Source of the DNA: Plantactinospora sp. BC1
GTDB taxonomy: Bacteria; Actinomycetota; Actinomycetes; Mycobacteriales; Micromonosporaceae
Direction of reading: 5' to 3'
Assembly: GCF_003030345.1 (NCBI RefSeq)
Contig: NZ_CP028158.1
Coordinates: forward strand, 6,138,001 to 6,202,000
Length of the DNA stretch: 64,000 nt
Part shown: positions 7,433 through 14,813 of the stretch, one piece after another
Numbering within the stretch: position 1 is the first letter of the stretch
How the letters are laid out: each line of letters begins with the position of its first letter
Position numbers and translations under genes: made by a program
Notes under the pieces: generated by a model
Told to the model about the DNA's origin: nothing
The model's database searches: none
The model's input: the letters and a program-made list of their open reading frames with translations, nothing else

Positions 7433-8338
7433 CTAGAGCGAGGGACCCTCGTACCGCTCCCCCTTCAGGTACGGCCACGGGTTCGGCACGCAGCCGTTGA
7501 GGAATAGCGTCTGCTGCATCATCACCGGGGCGGCCCGACCCGCCCGGGGACAGCGCTCGTGCCCGTGCCCCAACTCGTGCCCGACCTCGTGGTTGACCAC
7601 GTACGTCCGGTACCGGTCCAGCGGCACCCTGGCCTCGACGTAGTGCGGGACCGAGCGCATCCAGCGGTCCAGGTTGATGATCACCCGCCCGCTGCCCCGA
7701 CACGAGGTGTACGGCTTGCCACCGACCCGGATGTCCACACCGGACGCGGCGCACATCTCCCGGGCGGTACCGGCGGTGACCAGGTAGACCGTGAAGTCGT
7801 GCCCCGCCCTGTCCCTGTCCGGTACCCGCTGCAACCGCAGCCGCCCGCTGCCGATCCAACTGCGCGGGTCGGCCAGCGCGGCGTCGACCTTCGCGGTGAA
7901 CTCCGGGACGTGCTCGTCGACGTTGCGCTCCACCGCCACCCGGTAGCGGCGCACCGTACCGGCCCGGCCCAGCACCTCGCCCCGCCCGGTCGCGTAGCTG
8001 AAACTGCCCGGCCCGGTCGACGGCACCGGATCGGTGAGCCGCAGCACCGGTGCCGGTGCCCGGCTCGGCGTGGGAGTGGGCGTCGGGGTGGGTGTCGGGA
8101 CGGCGGAGGGCGTCGCCGGTCCGGCCGGCTGGGCGGCGGCGCTCGGATCGTCCCCGGTCAGCCGCTCGGCCGGCGGCACCAGGATCCCGAGCACCCCGAC
8201 CGCGCCGGCCACCCCGAGCAGCACCACCGCCAGCACCCGACCGCGCCGGAACCGCCGGGTACGTCGCCGGTGCGCCGAGCCGGCGGCCGGTGCTGCGGCA
8301 CCCGGTGCCGGGGGGCGGCGACGGTCTCTGTTCCACAC
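7433..8338 (-). CDS. Membrane-anchored DUF3152 protein, copy 2 (metzincin-like)
   Basis: A 301-residue paralogue of the neighbouring gene: basic N-terminus, membrane span near residues 36-56, a Thr-Pro-rich linker (repeated TP dipeptides near 115-125), then the DUF3152 domain with HEVGHELGHGH at 250-260 (HExxHxxGxxH) and VMMQQT. Start is GTG at 8338. The two copies share the domain from the GSFSYATG/GSFGYAAA segment to the C-terminus but differ in linker, so they have had time to diverge. The 73-bp gap suggests cotranscription, with this copy first. Confidence 0.85.
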   Translation of the reverse strand: MWNRDRRRPPAPGAAAPAAGSAHRRRTRRFRRGRVLAVVLLGVAGAVGVLGILVPPAERLTGDDPSAAAQPAGPATPSAVPTPTPTPTPTPSRAPAPVLRLTDPVPSTGPGSFSYATGRGEVLGRAGTVRRYRVAVERNVDEHVPEFTAKVDAALADPRSWIGSGRLRLQRVPDRDRAGHDFTVYLVTAGTAREMCAASGVDIRVGGKPYTSCRGSGRVIINLDRWMRSVPHYVEARVPLDRYRTYVVNHEVGHELGHGHERCPRAGRAAPVMMQQTLFLNGCVPNPWPYLKGERYEGPSL

Positions 8339-8433
8339 GCTTACTTAGTACGCCTGACCCACCCGCCCGGTTGCACGCATGGCCCGGGATCACCCACCGG
8401 AGTCGGCGGGCAAACGGTTCGACGGGCGGACGG

Positions 8434-9399
8434 TCAGCGGGGTGCGGTCGGCAGCGGGCTGACCTCGTCCAGCAGCGCCAGCGCCGCCCGGGCGACCATC
8501 CGGGGCACCTCCATCTGCGGGACGTGCCCGACGCCGGCCAGCATCAACAGTCGACTGTCCGGGATCACCCGGGCCACCTGGGCCGGTACCCGGACGTCGA
8601 CCAGCCGGTCCTGGCCGCCGCCGATCACCAGCGTCGGCGCGGTGACCAGGCCGGCGATCCGCCACAGCGAGCCGGACCCCGGCAGGTACGCCCGGACGAA
8701 ACTGCCGACCAGCCCGCGCAGCGTACGCAGGTAGGCCGCCGCGTAGTGCTCGGCGGTGTAGCGGATCCGGATCTCCTCGATCGCCTCCAGGCGGCGCTGG
8801 TCACAGATCCGGTCGGTGTCGGCGACACACGCCTCCATCACCTGCCGGGCCATCTCCTCCGGCGGCAACTGGGTCAGCCAGCGCGACGCGAACCGTTCCG
8901 CCCCGGGCACCGCCAGCAGCGGGACCAACCGGCCCTGGAGCGACCGGCGCGGGTCGAGGAACGGCATCGCCGGTGAGACCAGGGTCAGCGTACGGATCAG
9001 GTCGGGGCGGAGCCCGGCGACGCGTACCGAGACGGCTCCGCCGAGCGAGTTGCCGAAGAGGTGCACCGGCCCCCGACCGGAGTGTTCGATGTACCGGATC
9101 ACCCGGTCGGCGAAGGCCGGAATGGTGTACTTCCGGGCCGGGTCGCTCCGCCCGAAGCCGGGCAGGTCGATCGCGTGCCCGTCGAGCCGGTCGGCGAGCA
9201 GGCCGGCGAGGTCGGTCCAGTTCTGGGCCGAGCCGCCCAGCCCGTGCACGTAGAGCGCCGGTTCGGCGCCCTCCCGGGTGGCGGGGGTCTCCCGGACGTA
9301 GGTGATCGAGCCGTCGATCCGTACGCCCCGGCCGGGCCAGGGCGGCGGCATCTCGTCCGGGGCGATCGACTCGTCCGCCGTCAGCAGCGCACGCTTCAT
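8434..9399 (-). CDS. Alpha/beta hydrolase
   Basis: A 321-residue cytoplasmic alpha/beta-hydrolase with a complete triad: nucleophile Ser118 in GNSLGG, Asp264 in GGGQDRLVD and His292 in GVGHVPQ. The oxyanion motif HGLGG is at 52-56, and the cap domain spans about 150-235. It is probably an esterase or lipase for a small acyl ester. From memory it corresponds in position to the LipV/Rv3203 neighbourhood of M. tuberculosis, but the substrate cannot be deduced. It is preceded by a terminator of the next upstream gene and has its own promoter region. Confidence 0.88.
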   Translation of the reverse strand: MKRALLTADESIAPDEMPPPWPGRGVRIDGSITYVRETPATREGAEPALYVHGLGGSAQNWTDLAGLLADRLDGHAIDLPGFGRSDPARKYTIPAFADRVIRYIEHSGRGPVHLFGNSLGGAVSVRVAGLRPDLIRTLTLVSPAMPFLDPRRSLQGRLVPLLAVPGAERFASRWLTQLPPEEMARQVMEACVADTDRICDQRRLEAIEEIRIRYTAEHYAAAYLRTLRGLVGSFVRAYLPGSGSLWRIAGLVTAPTLVIGGGQDRLVDVRVPAQVARVIPDSRLLMLAGVGHVPQMEVPRMVARAALALLDEVSPLPTAPR

Positions 9400-9469
9400 C
9401 GGTCAAGTGTGCCGCCGGTACGACGATCGCGGGGCCGGGCCGAACCCGACCAGGCCGGAAGGGGTCCCC

Positions 9470-9498
9470 GGCGGAGGCATCGATCGGATGCCTCCGCC
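9470..9498 (-). terminator. Hairpin terminator after the 992-residue gene
   Basis: An 11-bp perfect stem, GGCGGAGGCAT (9470-9480) and its complement (9488-9498), with a 7-nt loop. It lies about 80 bp past the stop of the large gene on the minus strand and before the hydrolase gene. Between it and the stop, a 17-bp stretch (9549-9565) repeats the end of the coding sequence (9579-9595). Confidence 0.7.
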
Positions 9499-9575
9499 CC
9501 GGTTTGCTCCGTTTGCACCGCTGATCGGAGCCGCCCGCGATCGGTTCGGGTGAGCAACGCCTCAACGGCGTCGGG

Positions 9576-12554
9576 TCAGGTGAGCAACGCCTCAAGCCGG
9601 CGGTTGACCGCCGCCAGGGTGGCCCGGACCACCGCCTGTCGCGGGTCGCCGGAGACCAGTGCCGAGCCGGCGAGCTGCTCGACCCAGCCGTCGCAGACCA
9701 GCAGCACCACCACGGTGGCCACCTCGCAGCTGCCGAACGGCACCACCGCCGCGTGCTCGACGAAGCAGCGGCCCCGCTCGGTGACCCGGGTGGAGGCGCT
9801 GAGCAGCTCGTCGATGGCGGCGGCCGCAGCCACGGCACAGAGCCGCAGCACGTACCCGTCGACGGCGGGCCCGGTGGCCAGCCCGGCCGCCGGCTGCTTC
9901 CCGGCGGCGAGCCGTACCTCGACGGTGGCGTCCAGCCCGAAGGTGCTCACCTGCACGTGATCGATGATTACCCGGGGGCCGGGTGGCGAGCCCGGGTTGA
10001 GCGGCCGGGACGGCGCGGTCTCGGTGGTGGTCACCGGGCTGCCGGAGTAGGAGCTGCCGACCGTGCTGGAGTTGCCGGCGGTGCTGGAGCTGGCGCCGAG
10101 CGGGGACCCGCCCCGGCCGCCCTCCGGGGGCGCCACCGTCGCCGGCTCGCCGACGGTGGCCCGGCCCCGGTGACCCGGCGCCTGGTGCCGCCGACGCGGC
10201 TCCTCGGTCGCCGGCTCGGTCCGCGGTTCCGGCTCGGCCGGCGGCGCGTGCCGGGGCTGCGCCGGCCCGGGGCGGGTCGGCGCGGCGGTCCCGGCGAAGC
10301 CCGGCGGGGTCGGTGCCGGCCCGGTGGGCAGGTTCTGCGGGGCTGCGGCGAGCCCCATCCGTTCCTGGAGCAGCCGCGCCACGTGCCGGCTCACCTCGGC
10401 GGGATCGGCACCGTCGGCGAGATCCAGGCGCAGGCTGTGCGCCCCGGCCGGGGTGGTACGCAGCGAGGCGTCCCGTACCCCGGCGACTCCCCGGACCGCG
10501 TCCAGGATCGCGTTGACGTCGAAGCCGTCCGGTCGCTCGCGCAGCTGTGCCGCTCCGTCCTCCCGACGCAGATGGGTGGCGATCCGGGCCAGTTCGGGCG
10601 TCTCGGCGGGCGGCTCCACGGCGGGTGGCTCCGGCACGGTGGGCACGTCTGGCTCGGCCGGTACGCGTTGCGGCAACACGTCACCGGGGTCCGCCGGCCG
10701 GGCGGCGGGCGCGGGCTCCGCCGGAACCGGCTCCGGATAGCGGTACGGCGCACCGGGGTAGCTCGGCCCGGTCGGCAACGCCAGGGCCTCCCGCCGGTAC
10801 GGGTAGCCGGTCGCCGGCCCGACCGGCGGGTAGCCGACCGGCTCGGCGGCCGGCGGATAGCCGGTCGGCTCCACGGCCGGTGCCGGGCCGGGCGGCCCGG
10901 CCGGGCGGCCGGCGGGATCGGCGCCCGGGGTGGGTCCGGCCGCCGGGTGATCGGTCGGTTCCACGGCCGGGTCCGACCCGGGTGGCGGGGCCGGCGGCTC
11001 GGCGCCCGGGCCCGACGGGGCCGGGCCGGCGGGGCCGGCAAGGTAGTGGGAGTGCTCCGGCCCGGGCGGACCGGAGAGTCCGCCGGGGCCCGGCAGGTAG
11101 CCCGGCGCCTCCGGCCCGGGCGGCAGGTAGGCCGGGTTCTCCGGCCCGCCCGGCAGGTAGCCGGGGTTCTCCGGCCCGGGCGCGGCCGGCCCGGCGTAGC
11201 CGGTGTGCTCGTTGGGCGTGGCGCGGCGGGTCACGGTCTCGGGCGCCGTCGGGGCGTTCCGGGTGGCCGCCGGACCCGCCGCGAAGCCCGGCCCGGTCAG
11301 CGGCGACAGGACGGCGCCCTCCCGGGCGATCGGCCCGGTGGGCGGTTCGGCGACCCGCTGCGCCGACTGGTCGGCCCAGCTCGGTGACCAGTGCTGCTCC
11401 CGTCCGCCGGGGTTCTCGGGTTCCCGGGGCGGCTCGGCCGGTGCGACGGCCTCGGCCGGGTACTGGCTCTCCGGGTGCCGGCCGCCCTCCGGCTCCGGCA
11501 CCGGGGTGGCCGGGGCCCACGGCGGGGCCCAGCCGGACGACCAGTTCGCCGGCTCCTGGGCACGGAGGTCGGCCGGCGGGGCCGGTGCCGGCCCGCGCTC
11601 GTCCGCTTCGGCCGGACGCCAGCCCGGTGCCGCCGGTCCGGCCTGCTCCGGACCGGCCGGCGGGGCCGCGGAACGGTCCGGCTGCCGGGGTACGGCGGGC
11701 ATCAGGGCGGTCATCTCGGTCACCGGCGGGTGGTCGTGCTCGGACGGCGACCGGAAGCCGCGACCGCGCTCGAAGTCCGCCGCGACCAGGTGCTCGGGTG
11801 ACGTCGGGCCGCCGAGCTGCCCGGGGGTCCCGAGCGGCGGCCCGGAGACGGCGGCCGGTGGACCGGAGACGGCGGCCGGCGGGCCGGAGACGGCGGCCGG
11901 CGGGCCGGATGCCACCACCGGCGGTACCGGCGCGGCGCTGGGCGGTCCGGAGACCGCTGCCGGCGGCGCCGAGGTCGGATGCGGGTGGACCGGTTGCGCC
12001 GGTTCCCCCCAGCGTGGTGGCTGGCTGGCCGGCCCGATCCCGGCGCGTTCCGGCTCCCCGTAACCGGCCTCGCCGAAGGCGTGCCGGGCGGTACCGGACA
12101 GATCCGGCTCGGCCGGTGGCAGCGGCCCCGGCTGTCCCGGGTAGTCCGGGCCGGCGCCGCTCGGGAAGTCCGGTACGGCCGCCTGCCGGCCGGCCGGGTC
12201 GCCCCCCTCCGGCTCGTACGGGTAGCCGGGTCCGCCGCTCCAGCCGCGCTCCGGCTCGGGCGCCTCGCCGAGGTGCACGCCGTTGACCGGCTGCCGCAGC
12301 TCGCGGATCGGGATGCCGGGTGACGCCGGTAGCGGTCGGGGGCTGTAGGCGGCGTGGTCCCCCCAGCCGCGACTCGCCACCGGCTCGACCGCCTGGTGCC
12401 ACGGCCGTCCGCTCGGATCGACGCCGGTCTCGGCGCCGGACCAGCCCGGGTCGGCCGCCCAGCCGTTGGCCGGGCGGGCCGGGTCACCGTGCGGACCTGC
12501 CCCGTTGCCGTGCTCTCCCGGTGTGGGGGCTCCGGGTTGCCCTGTTTCGTCCAC
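9576..12554 (-). CDS. Large Pro/Gly-rich disordered protein with conserved C-terminus
   Basis: A 992-residue protein starting with GTG. Residues 1 to about 690 are low-complexity (Pro, Gly, Ala, Glu) with short repeats such as PAAVSGP (near 210-240) and GPENPGYLPG/GPEAPGYLPG (near 460-490). Two ordered parts follow: about 690-760 (LARIATHLRREDGAAQL, an alpha/beta region) and the last 130 residues (VIIDHVQVSTFGLDATVEVRLA onward), which look like a compact alpha/beta domain. There is no signal peptide or membrane span. I do not know its function; the layout suggests a scaffold with a folded head. It is divergent from the TetR gene. Related genes seem confined to this family, but I could not search. 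Confidence 0.75.
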   Translation of the reverse strand: MDETGQPGAPTPGEHGNGAGPHGDPARPANGWAADPGWSGAETGVDPSGRPWHQAVEPVASRGWGDHAAYSPRPLPASPGIPIRELRQPVNGVHLGEAPEPERGWSGGPGYPYEPEGGDPAGRQAAVPDFPSGAGPDYPGQPGPLPPAEPDLSGTARHAFGEAGYGEPERAGIGPASQPPRWGEPAQPVHPHPTSAPPAAVSGPPSAAPVPPVVASGPPAAVSGPPAAVSGPPAAVSGPPLGTPGQLGGPTSPEHLVAADFERGRGFRSPSEHDHPPVTEMTALMPAVPRQPDRSAAPPAGPEQAGPAAPGWRPAEADERGPAPAPPADLRAQEPANWSSGWAPPWAPATPVPEPEGGRHPESQYPAEAVAPAEPPREPENPGGREQHWSPSWADQSAQRVAEPPTGPIAREGAVLSPLTGPGFAAGPAATRNAPTAPETVTRRATPNEHTGYAGPAAPGPENPGYLPGGPENPAYLPPGPEAPGYLPGPGGLSGPPGPEHSHYLAGPAGPAPSGPGAEPPAPPPGSDPAVEPTDHPAAGPTPGADPAGRPAGPPGPAPAVEPTGYPPAAEPVGYPPVGPATGYPYRREALALPTGPSYPGAPYRYPEPVPAEPAPAARPADPGDVLPQRVPAEPDVPTVPEPPAVEPPAETPELARIATHLRREDGAAQLRERPDGFDVNAILDAVRGVAGVRDASLRTTPAGAHSLRLDLADGADPAEVSRHVARLLQERMGLAAAPQNLPTGPAPTPPGFAGTAAPTRPGPAQPRHAPPAEPEPRTEPATEEPRRRHQAPGHRGRATVGEPATVAPPEGGRGGSPLGASSSTAGNSSTVGSSYSGSPVTTTETAPSRPLNPGSPPGPRVIIDHVQVSTFGLDATVEVRLAAGKQPAAGLATGPAVDGYVLRLCAVAAAAAIDELLSASTRVTERGRCFVEHAAVVPFGSCEVATVVVLLVCDGWVEQLAGSALVSGDPRQAVVRATLAAVNRRLEALLT
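11841..11924. repeat. In-frame 21-bp coding repeat
   Basis: Four copies of a 21-bp unit containing CCGGAGACGGCGGCCGG; the first three are nearly identical and the fourth is diverged. On the minus strand they encode the seven-residue unit GPPAAVS of the disordered protein. Copy number may vary between strains. Confidence 0.85.
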
Positions 12555-12702
12555 CGTGCGCTCCTTGGTCGCCCCCGCTGAGGCTACCGTGTGGTGGCAG
12601 TGCCGATAAGTTACAGCGGCGGGCTAATTCGGCGGTCGAGTGATCGATCCCTGCTCCGGTCGGAATGAGGTCGAGGGCGTGCGAGGTGAAGCGGAGGTGA
12701 CC

Positions 12703-13341
12703 ATGACCCAGGTGGGAAACGGCGCGCAGACGGCCGGCCGCCCAACACGTCTGCCGCGCTCGGCACGGCGTAAGCAACTGCTGGCGGCGGCTCAGGAGGT
12801 GTTCGTCGCCCACGGGTACCACTCGGCCGCGATGGACGACATCGCCGAGCGGGCCGGTGTCTCCAAGCCCGTTCTCTACCAGCACTTTCCCGGGAAGTTG
12901 GAGCTCTATCTGGCGCTGCTGGACACGCACTGCGACGCGATCGTGGCGAAGGTCCGGGAGGCGATGGCCGCGACCACCGACAACAAGGAGCGGGTCAGCG
13001 GCGCCGTCCGGGCGTACTTCGACTTCGTCGACCACGAGAGCGGCGCGTTCCGGCTGGTGTTCGAGTCGGACCTGCGCAACGAGCCGGCCGTACGCGAGCG
13101 GGTCGAGCGGGTGGAGCAGGGCTGCATCGCCGCCATCACCGACACCATCATCTCGGACACCGGGGTGAGCCGGTCCCGGGCCGAACTGCTCGCCTCCGGG
13201 CTGGTCGGCGCGGCCGAGACCGCGGCCCAGTTCTGGCTCGCGGGCGGGCGGCAGGTGCCGAAGGCCGAGGCCGAGGCGCTGCTCACCGGCCTGTCCTGGC
13301 GGGGAATCGCGAGCTTTCCGTTGCAGGGCGAGTCAGCCTGA
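12703..13341 (+). CDS. TetR-family transcriptional regulator
   Basis: A 212-residue regulator with an N-terminal helix-turn-helix (MDDIAERAGVSKPVLYQHFPGKLELY at about 41-66) and a helical ligand-binding C-terminal domain. The ATG at 12703 is preceded by GGAGG at a good distance; the open frame extends 21 codons upstream without family similarity. It is divergent from the 992-residue gene and 66 bp before the DUF3107 gene. From memory this is the Rv3208-type TetR, conserved across actinobacteria next to DUF3107 and RhlE. The ligand is unknown; the 148-bp divergent gap is the likely operator region. Confidence 0.9.
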   Translation: MTQVGNGAQTAGRPTRLPRSARRKQLLAAAQEVFVAHGYHSAAMDDIAERAGVSKPVLYQHFPGKLELYLALLDTHCDAIVAKVREAMAATTDNKERVSGAVRAYFDFVDHESGAFRLVFESDLRNEPAVRERVERVEQGCIAAITDTIISDTGVSRSRAELLASGLVGAAETAAQFWLAGGRQVPKAEAEALLTGLSWRGIASFPLQGESA

Positions 13342-13407
13342 ACGTAACCGGCGCGGATCGGATAGCCTTTCCGACGGCGGATCTTTCGCCCCGAACGAGG
13401 AGGCCAC

Positions 13408-13635
13408 GTGGAGGTCAAGATCGGCGTGCAGTACGCGCCGCGCGAACTGGTCCTGGAGAGCGCGCAGACGCCGGCCGAGATCGAGCAGATCGTGACCGAC
13501 GCCCTCAGCACCAACGACGGGACGCTGTCACTGACGGACGAGAAGGGCCGTCGGGTCATCGTGCCGGTCGGCAAGGTGGCCTACGTCGAGATCGCCGAGG
13601 CCTCGCCCCGCGCGGTCGGCTTCGTCGCCCGCTGA
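13408..13635 (+). CDS. DUF3107 protein
   Basis: A 75-residue protein that matches the small actinobacterial DUF3107 family (TB9.4/Rv3208A type) over its whole length: N-terminal MEVKIGVQYAPRELVLES and C-terminal VAYVEIAEASPRAVGF. It starts at GTG after GAGGAGG. No reaction is known. The family is nearly always next to this TetR gene and the RhlE helicase, and it is predicted to be a small alpha/beta protein. In the short gap before it a TAGCCT box at about 13363 could give it its own transcript. Confidence 0.88.
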   Translation: MEVKIGVQYAPRELVLESAQTPAEIEQIVTDALSTNDGTLSLTDEKGRRVIVPVGKVAYVEIAEASPRAVGFVAR

Positions 13636-13691
13636 GCCGGACCCGCTGAGCGGCAGCCGTTGGCTCGGCGCGCTGAGCGGTAGCCGCAGCC

Positions 13692-13720
13692 CGACCGGCT
13701 GACCCGTAGCCGGGTCGGTC
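13692..13720. terminator. Bidirectional terminator between DUF3107 and ferritin-like genes
   Basis: GACCCG (13701-13706) and CGGGTC (13711-13716) form a 6-bp stem with TAGC loop; flanking CGACC/GGTCG can extend it across a bulge. It sits between two convergent genes. The preceding 50 bp hold degenerate copies of CTGAGCGG-AGCCG. Confidence 0.6.
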
Positions 13721-13741
13721 GTCCGGCCGGGCGGCGCCGGG

Positions 13742-14434
13742 TCAGTTGTTGAGCCCGGCCGCCGCCATCCGGGCGGTGTGCGCGGCGGTCAGCCGCTTGA
13801 ACAGCGCCTGCACCCCCACCTGGTCGTCGAAACCGGTCGCGATCAGGGCGGTCAGCGCCGCCCGCTCGCCGGCGGTCCGTCCGGCCTGGGAGAGTCCCTC
13901 CCCGACCAGCCGCCGGGCCCACATGGAGAGCCGGTTCGCGACCTTCGGGTCGGCCTGGATGGCGAGCCGGATCTCCTGACCGGCGAACTCGTCGTACCGG
14001 GAGCCGTGCAGCACGTCGAGCACGAGTTGCCGGTCCGGCTCGGTCAGCAGCGCCGCCATCTCCCGGAGGAAGTCGTCCGCGATGGCGTCCCCGACGTACG
14101 CCTTGGTCAGCGCCTCCAGCCAGTCCTTCGGCTCGGTCGAGTCGTGGTACGACTGGAGCGCCGGCACGAACGGGGCCATCGCCTCGCCGGGCGGTACGCC
14201 GAGTTCGGTCAGCCGGTCGGCGAGCCGCCGGTAGTTGGCGATCTCGACCGCCGCCATTTCGCTCAAGACGGCACGTCTGGCCAGATCAGGCGCCAACCGG
14301 GCGTCGGCGGCCATCCGGTCGAAAGCCATCAGTTCGCCGTACGCGACCAGGCCGAGCAGGTCGACGACGGCGCCCGGTACGGCCGGTTGCCGGGCGGGGG
14401 ACGGGACGGGGGCGGGCTCTGCGGGGGCGGACAC
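13742..14434 (-). CDS. Ferritin-like fold protein
   Basis: A 230-residue helical protein of the ferritin-like superfamily, related to the MiaE-type di-iron fold. Carboxylates and histidine candidates for metal binding fall on successive helices: GELMAFDRMA, LSEMAAVEIANY, SYHDSTEPKDWLE and YDEFAGQEIR. The GTG at 14434 is chosen because the first conserved helix starts shortly after it; the open frame reaches 14488. The function is unknown. It keeps company with DUF3107 and RhlE in other actinobacteria (Rv3210c in M. tuberculosis from memory). Confidence 0.82.
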   Translation of the reverse strand: MSAPAEPAPVPSPARQPAVPGAVVDLLGLVAYGELMAFDRMAADARLAPDLARRAVLSEMAAVEIANYRRLADRLTELGVPPGEAMAPFVPALQSYHDSTEPKDWLEALTKAYVGDAIADDFLREMAALLTEPDRQLVLDVLHGSRYDEFAGQEIRLAIQADPKVANRLSMWARRLVGEGLSQAGRTAGERAALTALIATGFDDQVGVQALFKRLTAAHTARMAAAGLNN

Positions 14435-14618
14435 GCCCGCAGGGTACCGCCGGACCACCCGCACCGGGCACCGCGCCGGCACCGGCACCCGCCAAGCCGG
14501 CCCGCGCTCACCGGTCGGTGACCCGGCGGATCGGATGTGTAACGGATGTCACATCGTCGGACCCCGGTCGCCGGTGGTGTCCCCGGACTGGAGACGTCGT
14601 TTGCCGGGCTCAGGTAGC
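14435..14618. other. Intergenic region before the rhlE leader
   Basis: No gene found. It contains a 6-bp inverted repeat GATGTG (14534-14539)/CACATC (14550-14555) and a -10-like TAGCAT at 14615-14620 preceded by GACG. This is the likely promoter of the helicase operon. If the TAGCAT box is used, the transcript starts near 14627 and has a 5' leader of about 180 nt. Confidence 0.5.
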
Positions 14619-14813
14619 ATGGATCAGTTGCCGAAGGAGGCAGAGGTCCGGAGGGTCTCCACCATTACCGGAAATTCTGCTCTGCGGCGCGCGCGTGCGG
14701 CCCGGTCTTCTACTCGGCGTTCAGCCGTCGACCGTGTGGCCCGCGCCATACCAGAATCGCGCCCTACGGACGAACGGGGCGCACCACGAGAGGGCACCCC
14801 CACAACCACATGA
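14619..14813 (+). CDS. Candidate 64-residue leader ORF overlapping rhlE
   Basis: An ATG at 14619 opens a 64-codon Arg/Ser/Ala-rich frame (begins MDQLPKEAEVRRVSTITG) that ends in TGA overlapping the helicase ATG as ATGA (14810-14813). Such a 4-bp overlap is what coupled genes show, and there is no SD-like sequence directly before the helicase ATG, so the leader may drive its translation. Against it: a TAGCAT box overlaps the ATG and would place the transcript start downstream, and the residues resemble no family. Alternatively the region is an untranslated leader like those that control cold-induced helicases elsewhere. Confidence 0.4.
   Translation: MDQLPKEAEVRRVSTITGNSALRRARAARSSTRRSAVDRVARAIPESRPTDERGAPREGTPTTT

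Noticed and set aside
14533-14556. CRP-type site TGTGT...TCACA before rhlE
   Set aside because: The two half-sites are 8 bp apart instead of 6, and the first half does not match TGTGA.
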